A DNA stretch of 60,000 nucleotides. Origin: Symsagittifera roscoffensis. Taxonomy: Eukaryota; Xenacoelomorpha; Acoela; Convolutidae. Positions 24,901-32,999 of this stretch are shown one piece after another. The notes beneath the pieces are model-generated. The model was given only the letters and a program-made list of their open reading frames with translations. It was not told where the DNA came from and ran no database searches. Each line of letters starts with the position of its first letter. Within the stretch, counting starts at the first letter, position 1. The DNA lies in contig NC_087069.1 in assembly GCF_963678635.1 (NCBI RefSeq), forward strand, positions 45,181,448 to 45,241,447, in the 5' to 3' direction. A program made the translations under genes and the position numbers.

Positions 24901-25145
24901 TTGGCCGGAATTGTTTGAAGCCGAATAAGGGAGGGATTCGACAGATGGCGCTCGAGCTGAAAACAAGTAATTTTTATGTTAAAAAATTACACTAATGAAC
25001 CAAGTAAATCTACATATGATGGAATAAATATTCTCAAAAAATTTGAAAAATTAATCCATGTTTGAAAAAATTAATGTAATTTCTCACCTATTTTGTTGGG
25101 TTGAGTTGAACAGCCACACGCCAATGCAGTAGGGCATAGAACCAT
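5234..25145 (-). CDS. Metaxin-like (Sam37/MTX1-type) protein with long disordered N-terminus, spliced
   Basis: Metaxins are GST-like proteins of the mitochondrial outer-membrane SAM complex, which assembles beta-barrel proteins; the related FAXC proteins share the fold. I propose seven exons: 25145-25088, 24956-22421, 18418-18301, 7209-7054, 6675-6622, 6119-5899 and 5345-5234. Each internal boundary has AG/GT and every junction keeps the reading phase, giving roughly 1080 residues. Exons 4-6 carry the family signature: an LWGSEENYKGVTR stretch, then YFFGDDTPSSVDAELFGYL, the metaxin GST-C core. About 850 residues of Ser/Asn/Glu-rich, probably disordered sequence precede it, whereas known metaxins are about 260-470 residues. 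Exons 4-6 are well supported. The join to exons 1-3 rests on phase and strand only, so two genes remain possible. The gene hosts an LTR retrotransposon in its largest intron. Confidence 0.6.
5899..6119 (-). CDS. Exon 6: metaxin GST-C core
   Basis: The acceptor is cttgttttcttttttccag. The exon encodes LRKQASLCLQLIESF, then YFFGDDTPSSVDAELFGYL, then LPDTTFRDMLVQHSGLVSLL and the final THIKE. The F-F-G-D-x-P-x-S-x-D-A-x-x-F-G-Y-L pattern followed by H-x-x-L-V/C-x-x-x-x-x-I is the metaxin/GST_C_6 signature and the basis of the gene's identification. I place the donor at AGAG|gtcggt. An alternative donor (gtaatt) four bases further on would change the last residues. Confidence 0.75.
6622..6675 (-). 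CDS. Exon 5 of metaxin-like gene
   Basis: A 54-base exon with strong signals on both sides (cttttgtttgtttcag and GAACGG|gtgagt), phase 0 at both ends. It encodes 18 residues, AKILSSLAVDSSEETEER. In metaxin-1 this is where a charged, Glu-rich segment leads into the helix preceding the conserved FFGD core, so composition and position both fit. Confidence 0.65.
6870..7025. repeat. GC-rich insert in intron between exons 5 and 4
   Basis: A G/C-run-rich block (gtccgtcag, gggggtcgaatccc, cccccgccccc) unlike the AT-rich intron around it. It is probably an old inserted repeat fragment, and no second copy is evident in the window. The tRNA-like gggtcgaatccc string is isolated and has no cloverleaf around it. 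Confidence 0.25.
7054..7209 (-). CDS. Exon 4: metaxin GST-C helices
   Basis: The acceptor is aatttttcag before 7209 and the donor is AGA|gtgcgt at 7053. It encodes 52 residues including EEYKDWIRANLSPLLAHTLW and GSEENYKGVTRGW. In metaxin-1 the corresponding segment reads as an amphipathic helix ending in a T-x-W, then a D/N-Y-V-E-V-T-R-x-W-Y pattern, so this is a convincing family match. The terminal inverted repeat of a transposon begins only 38 bases upstream of this exon. Confidence 0.7.
7247..9006. mobile_element. Terminal-inverted-repeat element, non-coding
   Basis: The left end (about 7247-7340) and right end (about 8917-9004) are inverted copies of each other at roughly 70-75% identity. 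Both contain tgtgcactaga/tgtgtactgga, then ggcgcacaattt, a variable stretch, and tcttcaaacatgtt at the inner end. A third copy of the terminus lies at about 27450-27503. The interior has no long open frame; its left half is built of repeated ggattccgcttacaatttgc-like words. It is best read as a non-autonomous DNA transposon or MITE-like element of about 1.76 kb. The target duplication is not clear by eye. Confidence 0.55.
7370..7620 (+). repeat. Quasi-periodic GGATTCCGCTTACAATTTGC repeats
   Basis: The words ggattccgc, ttacaatttgcgg and gattccgcaaatgtaa recur every 20-30 bases. Densities of this kind occur again at about 18600-18710 and, inverted, at about 27095-27430. It is part of the terminal-inverted-repeat element above and probably its subterminal repeat region, where a transposase would bind in an autonomous relative. 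Confidence 0.5.
9035..9728. mobile_element. Foldback element 1
   Basis: About 9035-9250 and 9510-9728 are imperfect inverted copies. Matching blocks include ggacaaaacgaacaa, aattttcaaacgcgt, ctcaactaaaatttta and their complements. Arms of about 200 bases surround a loop of about 250 bases without coding capacity. A relative lies at 20120-20545. The LTR retrotransposon inserted only about 35 bases beyond its right end. Confidence 0.55.
9762..9766. repeat. Left target-site duplication GGGAC
   Basis: GGGAC directly precedes the left LTR and is repeated exactly after the right LTR at 17498-17502. Five bases is usual for Ty3/gypsy integrases. Confidence 0.85.
9767..12240 (+). repeat. Left LTR, 2474 bp
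   Basis: It starts TGTAGAATTGG and ends AAATCTACA, and aligns with 15110-17497 along nearly the whole length with scattered substitutions and some indels. Particular features are a run of 19 C then 10 A at 9937-9965, where the right LTR has only a short C run, and an imperfect internal tandem repeat at about 11600-11760 built on agtagttggttctcagtcagagaagag. Small minus-strand open frames are present in both LTRs but show no coding signature. About 2.4 kb is very long for an LTR. Confidence 0.9.
12241..12265 (+). other. Putative primer-binding site
   Basis: The bases TGGCGCTCCTGGGTGGG begin 2 bases after the LTR. A PBS begins with TGG, complementary to a tRNA 3' CCA. I cannot assign the tRNA by eye. 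Confidence 0.5.
12319..13565 (+). pseudogene. gag: gag remnant with degenerate zinc knuckle
   Basis: Frame 12319-12612 encodes a capsid-like segment (SYQNWADWRKHF, LPTCLKSWALDEF). After a frameshift near 12600 and a TGA at 12727, the frame containing 12749-13228 continues with a typical gag C-terminal helical region (MNREQFIDGLFD, QAVARAQALELV). A third frame at about 13312-13380 holds CYACGQMGRFAKEYPRK. This fits the CX2CX4HX4C nucleocapsid knuckle except that the His is Arg and the last Cys is Tyr. At least two frameshifts and one stop make it non-functional. It would form the particle and bind RNA in an intact relative. Confidence 0.65.
13573..14451 (+). pseudogene. Integrase fragment (core C-terminal part and GPY/F domain)
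   Basis: It starts inside the DDE core with FGVPNVCRTDQGKSFGG, where the Asp at about 13621 is the second catalytic residue. It then has SPYRSKGNGQTDRHN, where Asp stands in place of the catalytic Glu. A TAG at 13813 interrupts the frame, which continues as a Ty3/gypsy integrase tail with TGFTPFSMLHGQ and GDKVWVWSQ...FDLWEGPYVGMARL, the GPY/F module. The zinc-binding N-terminus and first catalytic Asp are gone because the fragment directly follows gag. It ends in an acidic tail at 14451. Confidence 0.7.
14452..15109 (+). other. Element 3' internal region and polypurine tract
   Basis: No convincing frame continues after the integrase, and no env-like gene is visible. The last bases before the right LTR (about 15098-15109, tagaagggaagac) form a short purine-rich tract at the position expected for plus-strand priming. 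Confidence 0.5.
15110..17497 (+). repeat. Right LTR, 2388 bp
   Basis: Matches the left LTR from TGTAGAATTG to AAATCTACA. It lacks about 55 bases near 17085-17100 relative to the left copy and has a short C run instead of 19. The tandem agtagttggtt repeats recur at about 16915-17075. Followed immediately by the GGGAC duplication. Confidence 0.9.
17498..17502. repeat. Right target-site duplication GGGAC
   Basis: Exact copy of 9762-9766, directly after the right LTR terminus TCTACA. Confidence 0.85.
17503..18300. other. Intron sequence, no gene seen
   Basis: Intron between proposed exons 3 and 4 of the metaxin-like gene. At 18130-18220 the words cttatcatacaattt/agttcat recur. Similar words are scattered at 7950-8780 and 28590-29260, suggesting further decayed copies of one dispersed repeat. 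Confidence 0.4.
18301..18418 (-). CDS. Exon 3 of metaxin-like gene (proposed)
   Basis: A GC-richer island of 118 bases with acceptor (atctgttcag) and donor (GACAG|gttggtg) on the minus strand. Only one frame is open: it begins with one base completing the codon left by exon 2 and then encodes 39 residues including NYSQWEDAIVCQIDEP and DRHLTRKERQ. The end is phase 0, matching exon 4. An L-T-x-x-E-R segment just before the GST-C helices also occurs in FAXC/metaxin relatives, which supports the position weakly. Confidence 0.5.
18595..18965 (+). repeat. Partial copy of the GGATTCCGC repeat element
   Basis: Aligns with about 7480-7800. It contains ggattccgtttacaatttgcagattcc near the left and agcgaagaaaaccaaagaaaaatagcaatgttgcagg near the right, matching cagcaaagaagatcaaagaaaagtaacattgctgcggg in the other copy. 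The terminal inverted repeats are missing, so it is an internal fragment. Confidence 0.45.
18966..20119. other. Intron DNA, no supported gene
   Basis: AT-rich with short open frames only (for example 19438-19674 plus, 78 codons, no recognisable domain). It falls in the proposed intron between exons 2 and 3. Confidence 0.4.
20120..20545. mobile_element. Foldback element 2
   Basis: About 20120-20190 and 20450-20545 are inverted copies: gatccaaaattttaccccaaaaatgaccatttt faces aaaatgatctatttttgggttacaattttagatcc. Its left arm matches that of the element at 9035-9728 (aaaattttacccc.aaaatg), and gtagtttcagcg at 20471 matches 9512. The two are therefore one family. No coding capacity. Confidence 0.5.
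20546..22420. other. Intron DNA with a 27-bp tandem pair, no supported gene
   Basis: At 21255-21308 the unit gttgaagttggtgataaactgaaa occurs twice with a 27-base period. The rest is AT-rich with homopolymer T runs and short frames only. Confidence 0.4.
22421..24956 (-). CDS. Exon 2: large Ser/Asn/Glu-rich disordered exon
   Basis: This is by far the longest open frame in host DNA, about 845 codons with no stop. It starts after a good acceptor (ttacttgttttcag) rather than at an ATG, so the start lies upstream in exon 1. Composition is strongly biased to Ser, Asn, Glu, Arg and Lys, typical of a disordered region, with basic and acidic patches and no recognisable fold. The last 60 or so residues become more hydrophobic. 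The frame could end at the TGA at 22417-22419. That TGA overlaps a strong donor (TTCAA|gtgagt), and using it leaves two bases that fit the phase of the exon at 18418. I therefore prefer splicing. Confidence 0.65.
25088..25145 (-). CDS. Exon 1 of metaxin-like gene
   Basis: On the minus strand an ATG at 25145 opens 19 codons, MVLCPTALACGCSTQPNKI, plus one base. It then meets a consensus donor (AATAG|gtgagaa). The single leftover G joins the CT at the start of exon 2 to make Ala in the open frame. The cluster of three cysteines near the N-terminus could be a lipidation or metal site, but nothing shows this directly. It also does not look like a standard mitochondrial presequence. Confidence 0.55.
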
Positions 25146-27049
25146 TTTGTCGTAACTTTAGTTTTTTCTGTAAGTTTAAGTAAGAACTTTAACCACCTTT
25201 GGTAATGGCGTGAAAACAAGCCGATTGAATCTTTTGTAGTTTAAATATAGCCGGCCAACAATTAATTTAAACTATCAGATTTTTGCACCAATTTAGGACC
25301 ATCAGCTCTTTTTCTAACAAAATATTACAATGCGATTTGAAAATTAAGCCGCAGAGCAAATTTGAATATTACAAATTGAAGCCAAATTTTTGTTCTTTGT
25401 CAGCAGCGGTTAATCTCAAATACCAATGCAATGCATTTCTTCATAACAGTGAATGTGAAACGATTGGTAAGAAAAATTGAACAGCATTTTTAAGGCTAAA
25501 CACGTGCGGGATAAAAGTGTGCCTTTTTTAGATTTGCAAGCTGCAGCCAAAAAAAACATAGTTTTTAAAAATAACAAAATTATAAATTTCGGCTTGCTAA
25601 AATGTAGGATGATTTAAGTGCTCTTTTCTATGTTGGTAATTTTCTAAATTAGTATAATGAATAATTTTTTAAATTTTTTGTTATCAAAGGTAGGAATATC
25701 GGAAAGTAACACTTCTAATCTCATCAATTGGAAACGTATTTAACCCAGAGCAAAGGTCAAGCTAGTTATTTAAGCAAGGTGCTCAAAACAGTTGAATTGC
25801 GGTTCATAATGCAACGAAACTTTCTGATTATATTGGCAACATCTATTAAGGCTCGAACTTGTTTGACATTCACAAAAATCACAGTCAATGTTGATCCGCC
25901 GTGTTGAACAAAATAAATATTTGACAATCAACTTCTGATCGAAAACGCCCTTTCATCAGAATGGTCTCATTCTATTTTCAAAATTGACTTGACCCATAAT
26001 TATTTAGAAATTGTCACTAGTGTCTTCAAATTGAAACAAATTACCTTACCAAAATTTATATTTAAGGGCCAATTTTATTTTGAAAAAATAACAGTATCGA
26101 AAGTAAATTAGTAGAATAATTTGCGATTCGTAAACTTAGGTTCTTACAACTTATAAAATTTCAGGAAAACTAACGCAAGAATTTTCCCCGGTCAGTTTTG
26201 GGCTATATATTCTTTCAGGTTTTGTTTTACCTCTGGCTTTGCAACCAGACAAACCCAAATAGCCCCGACAAAATTTAATGATTCCAATTTTGAAAAGCAA
26301 GGACAGGCTTTGCTTGAGGTATTTGCTATTTAAAATAACTTGTCGACGATTCCGAATCTATCACAACTACTGAGCGAACAACGCCTAACCAGAGCGCGTT
26401 GCTCAAAACCTGTGAAGTTTTAATCAAGAGACGCTTCTATAATTTTTTGGATCAAAATGCGTGAAAAGAAAAACGATTTAGCGAAAATTTATTCAGCTGA
26501 AGTAATTTAGCATGCTTTAAAAGATTTGGTCAATCGGTGGTAAGAAAATAAGAGATCTACATGGTCAATACGGAACACGTTCAATATAATAACGCTTTCC
26601 TTTAGCGCAGCAAGTCATGGAAAAGCGCGATGGGAAATGGGAATTGGTAGGAACTAGAAAACCATGCGAAAAGGCTTCCTTTGCAATACGTGAAATCCGT
26701 ACTAATACGTTCTTACCATTTTATACCATTTCATTCACAACCAAGATGCGAACAGCTAACGCGTCATCATCGCTCTTTTTTGTGTTCTTATTTTCAGTTG
26801 AAGTTGAATTTGAGATGTAGCTCAATGTGAAAAGACGTTGTCTCATTTTTTGAAGGCGAGCTGACAGAAGTATTAGAATATGTACAAAAGCAAGAAAGAC
26901 TGTTTGTGTCAGAGCGAAGCCCTATTTGTTCCGACTTAACTTGAGATCCGATAAAAAAAGATTTTTTCCATTTAAATTGGTGAAAAATGTGCTAAAAAGT
27001 TTTGATTCTATTTCATATATTTTTTTAGTTTTTAATAGAAGCAAACTGC
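25146..27049. other. Upstream region of metaxin-like gene, no clear gene
   Basis: This includes the presumed promoter and 5' untranslated region of the minus-strand gene; I see no convincing TATA box at a sensible distance. A candidate plus-strand first exon at 26617 is listed separately. Otherwise short AT-rich frames. Confidence 0.35.
26617..26697 (+). CDS. Possible first exon of an unidentified plus-strand gene
   Basis: An ATG at 26617 opens MEKRDGKWELVGTRKPCEKASFAIREI in a GC-richer patch, followed by a GT donor candidate (AATCC|gtacta). An acceptor (tgttcttattttcag) occurs near 26797, but the frame after it closes quickly at a TAG. Composition looks like real protein more than the surroundings do. 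I do not recognise the protein and find no further exons, so this may be chance. Confidence 0.2.
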
Positions 27050-27503
27050 TCGCCTTAAGATTAGAACAAAAAAACTGTTCACATATCAGAGCAAATTTTG
27101 CGGAATCCACAACAAAACTGGCGGAATCTGAAACAAATTGTGGAATCAACGAACAAATAATTTTTTATGTGTAAGATTGTTATAGTAAAATTAACTGCAT
27201 TGGATTCCGCAACTGTAGGCGGAATCCGGATAAATTTTTACAATCCACTTACGTTTGCGGATTACGCTTACCTTTGGGGAAACTGAAACAAATATCTTTA
27301 ATCGCTGGTTGCAGATTCGGCGACAAAACTAATCTGCCGACATAATTTACGTTACAGCTATTTGTATGAGGAACCCACGAAACATATGTAACTGGAATCC
27401 ACTTACAATTTGGATCTTGTCTTAATACTTGTCTCTGGATTCCAGTGACCTACAGATACCAAGTTGTGCGTCTATCTAGCTCACATTTTGGCCACGTAAT
27501 GTA
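27050..27503 (-). repeat. Inverted copy of the GGATTCCGC element with one terminus
   Basis: On the minus strand this matches the left part of the element at 7247-9006: terminus tacattacgtggcc, then gcgcacaactt-like words, then the repeated ggattccgc/acaatttg words. The end at about 27503 corresponds to 7247. The other end is not evident, so it is truncated or too decayed. Confidence 0.5.
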
Positions 27504-29844
27504 TTTTTTTGAGTCTATTAACTTATTTAAAAGACCAAATTGATGACTTCATTTCAGTTTGATGCAAATTTTAGGAAATAAATTTTTAGTTCTTTTTATT
27601 TTTAGCTCGGAGCAGTTTTGTCTTCAAGATAGCAAGAAAAAATCCTGAAAAAAGCTAGTTTAATCTGAAAAATTTATGAGCAACTAGAAAAATTTTCCTT
27701 GATTGTTCCAAGTGCTATTTTAGTTTATGAAGTAACCCAACATTTGATTTTTTTTCATTTGTGCCTTCATTGTGACTTGTTATAGATATTAAGTTAAATT
27801 AAAAAAGGAAACAGTACTGCTCTTATGAGAGCGAAGCAGTGAATATTTCGACTGCCTCTTAAGGTCTATGGAGTAGTTTTCGATTTTTTTAGTTATAGAA
27901 AGAAAAAGTTATATTTTTGAGATTTTTCTTGGAATCTTCAAACTGCCATAACTTTACGAAAAAAATGAATCCCCGTAAATTTACGACGAGAAAATGGCGT
28001 TTTTAAACTCTTATACCGAAAATGGTACAGAAAATAATCACAGTTAAGAGATCTTTTTAATTTTGAGCTCAAAACAACAACGACTTTCGAATGATTTATA
28101 AAAAAGTTCACAAAGTGGTAGTTCAAAGGTCAAACTTTGTCTGGAGAAAAAACACCTCGAGCTGAAATTTTCCGTCCGTCACTTTCTTCGAAAGTCGTAA
28201 CAATCAGTGGCTTCATTGCATTTGGAATCGATTTTGAGCAAAATCAGTTCCTTTTAACGCAACAAAAGAAGAATTGAAACACTTTTGTTAGTGCTTCCTT
28301 ATAGAGCACTTTGTGGTATAACATGGCAAGTAATTGTAAAATTTTCTAAAAAGATAGAATCCTTGTCGAGCAGCGGAAATGAGCTACTACTTCACAGAAC
28401 TTTGCTGAGAGTTATCAACAGATTTGATTGTATTGCAGTTTTGGTTACTACATTCAACTCGAAGAAAAAACTCTATAACAAAACCAACAAAAAGTCTATT
28501 TTTAAGTTTTAGTAGAAATAACCGAAGCAAAAAGTAACCATCAAAGGTCCACAAACCAACATAAGCACGTCCCGGGTTGACAAAATTCGTACCATGCAGT
28601 TTCACACATTTTCAAAAAAGGTATGAAATAGCACGATGAGCATTTTTCATTCAAGAACATTTATAAAGAGATTTTTTTTTCGCACCCTGGAAATAGTTAG
28701 CAATCTTTTTGCCATACTTTACACCAAAAATTGACTGAAAACAGAATAAGCCGTTTTTTAAACCATGAAAGTGTATGACAAGCATTTTTTCCCTAAAATT
28801 GTAACCAAGAACCTTTTTCAAAGGGTTGCATTTCGAATTTTTTTCCCGAAAACACAAAAACGAAGATGTTTCAATCACAACAAACCTTAATTGGCAGCTA
28901 GAACACAGATAACTGCATTTGACCATTAATCACTTAAACAAACGTTTTTTACTTTCACACAAAAATCTATACAAAAACAGAATTTTTTGTAAATGGCTCT
29001 CAAGTTTCCACAGTGAAAAAAACACTGAATGAGAAAATATTCTCATTTTTTACAGATTGAGTTTTACCTTGTCATATAAAATTAAAAAGTTGGTTTTCCT
29101 GAATGAAAACATTAGCCTGGATTCGCAATAGACACAAAATATTTTAAAAAACGTTGTTTGAGCACGAGAATTTACAAGAAAAAGGGAGAAAAACTTCTTA
29201 TCTGTTTTGTATTTTTAATGGAAAAATGCATATCATACAAATTTCATAAACTGTCAAGTAAGTTTTTTTTTGAACATTTATTAAAAATCTTCATTTTATG
29301 GAAATAAGATAAGCCCTTTTCCATAATTTTCTAATACGAAAACTTAAAATAAATTGTAATATAATTTTGTTTTATGATTGTAAGACCGGTATTTTTGAGT
29401 TTTAAAAGGAGAAATTGATAATACATCCCAACTGGTTTGAAAAGTTTAGTCGCATACAAAAAGGGTCAGCAGAGATCATACAACTAGCACATGCCCTTCT
29501 CTGAGTTATGAAACAAAATTTGGCAGCCAAAGACATAAACTGAAAATTACGCGAACCGATGACAAGATAACGTTATAAAAGACCATTATAGCCACGGCAC
29601 TTCGTTTTGATAGAGCTAATTTATTATGCTAGACTTAAGCGCTACAAAACGCAAAAATCTATTTAAGTCTGGAAAACAGCATCAAAATTTTTCCTGTAGA
29701 AGAAGTTTGATTGACGCTGATGAGCAATCCTGAATTTTTCTTTGACGAACTGGACCAAATTGCACCAGTGAAATAATCACTGAATGAGAAAAGATTCCCA
29801 TTCGTCAAATTCAATTACAGTTTTTTGATATACCTCCGATGAAA
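27504..29844. other. AT-rich DNA, dispersed repeat words, no gene
   Basis: Short frames only. A motif of about 45 bases, agtgaaaaaaacactgaatgag followed by aaaatattctcatt, occurs at about 29013 and in variant form at about 29769. Words like gcatatcatacaaatttcat near 28590-29260 recall those at 7950-8780 and 18130-18220. Confidence 0.4.
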
Positions 29845-29859
29845 AGGTCACTGTATTCG

Positions 29860-31260
29860 ATCATGCTGCAGACGAGCTTGAATTGATAGCAGTGTCGAAA
29901 CGTCCAACTAAGCAACTTCCTCCTGCTACGGTCATTCGTAGTTCCCACGTTCAGGAAAAAATCAGCAGACAACTGAATGTAATGAAAACAAATTTGAAGG
30001 CCGTTTACCGACTGTCGGATCTACCAAGGGATCGAAAAATGGTAGAATGACGAGCAATTTGAAAAGATGGTTAGAGAACGGAGCGCCCGACAAAGGTAAC
30101 TTGGAACAGGATAGTTATAAGTTCCTGAAACAATTTAAATTAAGAGAAAGGATTTGTTCTACTTGAACAAAGACGGGATTGTGGCCTGCAAGCGCGAAGA
30201 ATAAGATAAGTTCTTTACAATTACAATTGGACACTTTTACCACAACTTTACCAATTGAAGTCTTGTTTTGTTCACACGACCAGATGAATCATCAAGGCGT
30301 GAACAAGGTGTACAACCGGATAGAGAAATGGTTTGGATTGCCTGGCTTCAAGAAGGCCTGTGAGAGTGGATTTTAGCAAGTATGTCTTGTAAACAAGCGA
30401 AGGAACTCAGGAAGCTGAGAATTCCTCTGCAATCGATAGAAATGTCAGGTATCAGTGAAGGAGAGCAATCAGATCATCAGAAAATTTGCAAGAGCTGGTA
30501 ATGGTCGATCGTTTCACAAATTATGCAGACGCCTTACCCTGCATGACAGAATCAGCGGAGGAAACCTATGATCTTTTGATAAGTATTTGGATTGCTAGAC
30601 GAGGATGTCCAATCACGTTCCAGTCCGAGAACTGCAAGGCGTTTGTCGGTGACCTCACACAGGAGTTGATGAAAAGGTCGCAGGTGGCACAGGCCTATTC
30701 AACCCTTACCGTCCGCAATGGAATGGTCTGGTCAAGAGGCAGAATGTCACACTAGGTTTCAAGCTCAGAGTTTATTGCTCACGATACTAGGACGACCGGT
30801 TAAAGCACTTGCCGCAAGTGATGAGTGCGTACAACAGTACAGAACAATCCACCCCGGGTATCAGCCCACACGTGATGTTAACAGGCCGCGAAAAAGCTCT
30901 CCCGTAAACGTTCTTCTCACCCGATTACGAATGGAGAAAGACGGCGCCGCAAACCTACGTACGCGACGTGACCAGAAAGCAACAAGAGCCGATGGTCTGT
31001 GGCCGACCAAACACACATCAGCACAAACAAGACAGAAGAAGAGGTTCGATAAAAGGAACACTGAGGCCAAAGCATAATCAGTGGGAGACTACATTTGGGT
31101 CCCCCAAAGTGAACCAAAAATTTGCTGAAGAAATGGCGTGGTCCATTTCAGATAACCGAAGTACACCAGGGTGATCGCTTTCGTCGATTGAGCACCGGAC
31201 GCGCTGATCATTACGAGAACATCAAATCACAGAACGCCTCGTCGGAATACTGGTGGATCC
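29860..31260 (+). pseudogene. Copy 1 integrase remnant
   Basis: Fragments in several frames match the copy 2 integrase. HDQMNHQGVNKVYNRIEKWF (30270-30335) is the His-His half of the HHCC zinc module. VMVDRFTNYADALPC (30504-30548) and TFQSENCKAFVGDLTQELM (30617-30673) belong to the core, and a GPF-tail-like stretch lies at about 31130-31230. The second catalytic Asp is Glu (SENC), and the codon for the third catalytic residue reads Lys, so the enzyme is dead even apart from the stops. Confidence 0.65.
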
Positions 31261-31317
31261 AGCTTTTGAAGTGAATTAGTAGGGTCCACGTGATAAAAAA
31301 AAAGGTGGTAAAGGACT

Positions 31318-32460
31318 GTGATCTACATTTGGATTAGAAATAACGGAGCGAATAGAATTCCATGGCGAAACCCTTCCTTATGCCGAGGAGTTTGGAATGA
31401 CTCAGAGTTCGACAAAGGAGTAGAAGCTGACCTTCCTTTGTCCATGGAAATAGGACAGACCAAGAGGAGAAGAGACACGAAGAAACGCAACCCTTATGGC
31501 AATGAGTTGGTCGTAGACAGAATTACACTAGAGAATAAACCGGATTCAGCAGTGGGGCTGGCTGAGCTAACAGTCTATCAGGACATCGATCTGGTTGTTG
31601 ATAGGGAGACAGGCTGAATCAGCTAGATCAGAACTAGAAGTGGAGTTCGAACCTGAAGTGAAAAACTGCATGAAGATGAGTTGACAAATTTTCTAGTGCT
31701 CGGTTGGCTCCATGATCTGCCCGAGGATCCAAAAGAGACGGTTATGACAGTTCAGGATGTCGATCAACTCAGGATCAAATTCATCAGTCACGGTAATACT
31801 GAATCCAGCTGGGTCGCTCCAGATGGACGATTGGGCGTTCCCGAATGCAACCTCAATTTTCTCAATTCTGGGCAATCGACGGTAATTTCTCTGGGTATTT
31901 TTGTCCGGGGAGCGGAGGTAGGACTAACCCACACAAAAAATCTAATGACGAAAGAAATAAAATTGGCCTGAGAAATAGAAGAACTGGAAACGGAGGGAGA
32001 AAACATTAAAAAACCGGCTTATGGACAAAATTTTTTGTCATATTTTGAGCTTTCAAATCGCTACTCAAACGACATCGTTGTGACCGCCTGTATTTAAAAT
32101 TCTCGGAACTCACGTGGGCCAGAGCAATAACCGCGGATATAAGTTTCAAAACAGCGCTAGGGGCGGACTTTAAAGAAAGTACAAGAATATCGAGTTTTTA
32201 TGGAAACAAAGGCGTGATGATGGTGCTGCCACTGTTGCATCACAAATACCGGGAAAGTACTTGTGGTTTTTGGTGACCAAGGCCACCGATAGGCAACACG
32301 TGAATCCCGAGAGTTAAGTGCTGGCACTGAACCGACTCAGGAATTTCCTGGTCGAGAGAGGAGTGACCTCGCTCTCCTTACCAGTTTACGACCCAAATAG
32401 AGGAAAACTAAATCCCAGAGAGTTATATGCTCTAGTGCATCTGAGTTATTGGAAACAGAT
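31318..32460 (+). pseudogene. Copy 1 post-integrase region
   Basis: Frames 31318-31617 and 31681-31971 match the acidic segment after integrase in copy 2. A shared signature is I-F-x-R-G-A-x-x-G-L-T-H-T-K-N-L-M at about 31898-31950, against copy 2 at about 54010-54062. Further on, about 32130-32460 matches 54230-54480 of copy 2 (KYLWFLVTK against KYLCFLVTR). The function is unknown; in gypsy-type elements such a region can be the C-terminal tail of Pol or a separate protein. Confidence 0.5.
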
Positions 32461-32999
32461 ATGAAAGTCTTCTTGCATAGGAAGAACAACCTCGGCATAT
32501 GCTAAGGCCTCAATTAGGATGATGAGTTTCTCTAGAAGGATATTCTTTTAGGAAATAGGACTTAGCCATTAGGATGGAATAAATATTAGGCTCCATTTTG
32601 TTAATTTACACAGAATTATGTTGATTTGTGATGTTGTTGTATTATGAGCTTGTGCATGGTTATGATCATGTAGTGATTGTAGGGATTGGTTAGTTGTGTT
32701 TGATATTGGTTTGTGACCTGGACTATTCCAGATGCATAGGTGCCAGCCTTAAATCACTTTAGATTGTCATTGATCGAGGTGGACAATCCACCTCGGTGCT
32801 AACTTGTAGATCAAAAGAAAAAAGTTTCTATTGACTGTTTTTAAAAGATACCAATGGTCTTTTATCGTAGAGATAAAAACAAAGTGGAATAACAGTTCCT
32901 GAGTTACGACTTGTCTTTTATATCGTGATTGATCAAGCATTTGTTTATTGACATTTGAAATAAAAAAAAAGAACCCAAAAAACGAAGATGAGCGATTGA
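32461..32999. other. AT-rich spacer or insertion inside copy 1
   Basis: Composition drops back to the host's AT-rich type with no coding-like frame. Copy 2 has only about 100 bases of short tandem repeats at the corresponding place. This may be an insertion into copy 1 or a lost segment in copy 2. Confidence 0.35.
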
